From positions 4,067,001 to 4,131,000 of the forward strand of contig NZ_CP141179.1 of assembly GCF_035599575.1 (NCBI RefSeq): a DNA stretch of 64,000 nt, read 5' to 3'. The stretch's first letter is position 1. Every line of letters starts with the position of its first letter. Under the pieces are notes generated by a model. That model was not told the DNA's origin. It saw only the letters and a program-made list of their open reading frames with translations, and ran no database searches. The DNA is from Roseovarius sp. Pro17 (GTDB lineage: Bacteria; Pseudomonadota; Alphaproteobacteria; Rhodobacterales; Rhodobacteraceae). This document shows positions 62,726 to 64,000 of this stretch, one piece after another. Position numbers and translations under genes: made by a program.

Positions 62726-63193
62726 CTAAGTTCGACCTATACCCTGCAACAGTTTTTCATCCATACGGTCACCGTGAAGAACGGAGACATCGCCCGTCGT
62801 TTCAAGCACTACCGCGCGAACACGCGACAGATCGAGAGCATTGGCCTCGCGCAACTTTGCGGTCAGGTCATCTTCGGAAACACGGGTCGCACGTAAAGCG
62901 TCTTGAAAAATGATACCATCCCTCGTCAGAAGGGCGGGGGAATTCTGGACCACCTCGTCGAAACGGGGCAAGCGTTGGCGCATCTTAGCCACAATATACT
63001 GCATCAGAAAAAGAGCAGCCATTGCGACAAGGCTTTGCAGGAAACTCGTCCACTGCGATGACTGAGACGCGCTGGCAAGCAGCGATCCCATTGCGATAGT
63101 CATGACGAAATCAAAATTGGTGGATATCGGTGAAAAACTCGACCCGCTAAATGTTGTGTTTCTGGCCGTAGAATATGGTTGATTACCTGCCAT
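62726..63193 (-). pseudogene. DUF421/YetF-like protein, 5'-truncated
   Basis: The 155-residue frame contains the DUF421 core: FDFVMTIAMGSLLASASQSS, a membrane helix (WTSFLQSLVAMAALFLMQYI), then the soluble domain with PALLTRDGIIFQDALRATRV, EDDLTAKLREANALDLSRVR and AVVLETTGDVSVLHG. The first membrane helix and GKRxxxxM-type motif expected before FDFV are missing. The 25 residues in their place (AGNQPYSTARNTTFSGSSFS) look random, ending near the IS1182-type element. The gene was probably cut by that insertion; expression from the ATG at 63193 is possible but unlikely to be functional. Confidence 0.75.
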
Positions 63194-63234
63194 CCGGCTA
63201 ATTCAATTGATTTATTAATGTGGAGGGTGGCGCT

Positions 63235-64000
63235 ATGATGGGGCAAGTCGAACCGTAGGAGCAACTTTTCTATCGGCTTCGGTTGGAAGATTACATTCCT
63301 GAGGATCATCTGCTGCGCCACGTGGATCGATTTGTGGACTTCTCAGCCCTCCGCACTGAACTTGCTTCGCTTTACAGCCACACAGGCCGCCCGTCGATTG
63401 ACCCTGAGTTGATGATCCGGATGTTGCTTGTGGGCTATCTCTACGGCATTCGGTCTGAGACTCGGCTTTGTGAGGAGGTGCATCTGAACCTCGCCTATCG
63501 TTGGTTTTGTCGTCTCAGCCTTGAAGGGGCGGTGCCCGAACGCTCAACATTTTCCAAAAACCGACACGGGCGTTTCGCTGATGGTGATGTCATACGGCGT
63601 GTCTTTGATCTGGTGGTTGGTGCTTGTGCAGATAACGGCTTGATTGGGGGCGCCGGGGCGTTAATCGATGGCAGCACCATTCATGCTGATGCCAATCGCG
63701 CCAGAAAGGCTGCGCCGACAGAGGTCGAAGAGATTTGGGCGACGCATAATACCATATCGCGACCGGTTCAGGACTACCTTGATGGCTTGGAGAATAGCGC
63801 GAACCCAGTGCCGGGCCCCAAACACAAGCCGCCCAAATACCTGTCTGAAACAGATCCACAAGCGGTGTGGTCGCTAAAGGATGGTCCGGGCCGCTTCAGC
63901 TATGAGGTCAACTATTTGGCGGACGACAAGCACGCCATCATTGTTGATGTTGGGGGCACCCCTGCACGGCTTAGCCAAGAGATTGCCGCCGCCAAAGCCA
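63235..64000 (+). CDS. IS1182-family transposase, 5' part (runs off the window), TAG at codon 8
   Basis: The frame starts MMGQVEP at 63235 and meets TAG at 63256-63258. It then continues open to the window end as EQLFYRLRLEDYIPEDHLLR, GRPSIDPELMIRMLLVGYLY, LCEEVHLNLAYRWFCRLSLE, STFSKNRHGRF and LIDGSTIHADANRARKAAP. These are IS1182-type signatures, including the first catalytic Asp region (DGSTIHAD). The early TAG is either a nonsense mutation or means translation starts at a later codon. GGAGGG precedes the ATG. The rest of the element lies outside the window. Confidence 0.85.

Overview
This 64 kb window looks like accessory DNA of a GC-rich alphaproteobacterium, most likely a Rhodobacterales (Roseobacter-type) member. 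That placement is an inference from the gene set: a TRAP transporter, HyuA/HyuB, a molybdenum hydroxylase, a ribose-type ABC system with a TorT-like binding protein, an XRE-cupin regulator beside an oligopeptide-type ABC operon, and many decayed insertion sequences. No rRNA, tRNA or CRISPR array was seen.

Layout. (1) 0.1-6.4 kb: a LysR regulator diverges from a VOC ring-cleavage dioxygenase, DoxX, a WrbA-type quinone reductase, an exported isochorismatase-fold hydrolase and an exported amidohydrolase; this resembles a quinone/catechol defence set. (2) 6.5-20.6 kb: after an IS6 relic, a long co-oriented block holds a TorT-like binding protein, an RbsA-type ATPase, two RbsC-type permeases, an AraC regulator, HyuA, HyuB and a three-subunit molybdenum hydroxylase. 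It reads as uptake, ring hydroxylation and ATP-driven ring opening of an unknown, probably N-heterocyclic, compound. (3) 20.6-30.8 kb: IS graveyard with two broken IS5-type transposases, a broken ParE toxin, orphan IS ends and one intact IS3-type element (28353-29862). It also holds an exported cyclase-family hydrolase, a 947-residue exported peptidoglycan-binding-like protein, an AI-2E family permease and a CYTH-like protein. (4) 31.0-35.9 kb: a HlyD / RbbA-like / YhhJ-like ABC-2 export operon. (5) 36.0-42.8 kb: a DksA/TraR zinc finger gene, a scrapyard of esterase, hydrolase and dctP fragments, then a TRAP operon (dctP, dctQ, dctM) with an amidase, a 53-residue membrane protein and a 2-hydroxyacid dehydrogenase. 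(6) 43.2-55.4 kb: a catalase relic, an MscS channel, and an XRE-cupin regulator with a clear palindromic operator, divergent from a dpp-like ABC operon carrying an M20 peptidase, a 53-residue zinc-ribbon membrane protein and, convergently, a second amidase. (7) 55.9-64 kb: a formate/nitrite-type channel, a HemG-like flavodoxin with an FNR-type box upstream, a glycosyltransferase/acyltransferase pair, a kbp/ygaU gene with an in-frame TGA at codon 7, a broken acyltransferase-SGNH gene carrying a hexanucleotide repeat, a membrane protein, a truncated DUF421 gene and an IS1182-type transposase running off the end.

The unifying theme is import plus hydrolysis of small nitrogenous compounds: three independent importers (ABC sugar-type, TRAP, ABC peptide-type), each linked to C-N-cleaving enzymes (HyuAB, amidase, M20 plus amidase). 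They are interleaved with mobile-element debris that suggests repeated gain and loss.
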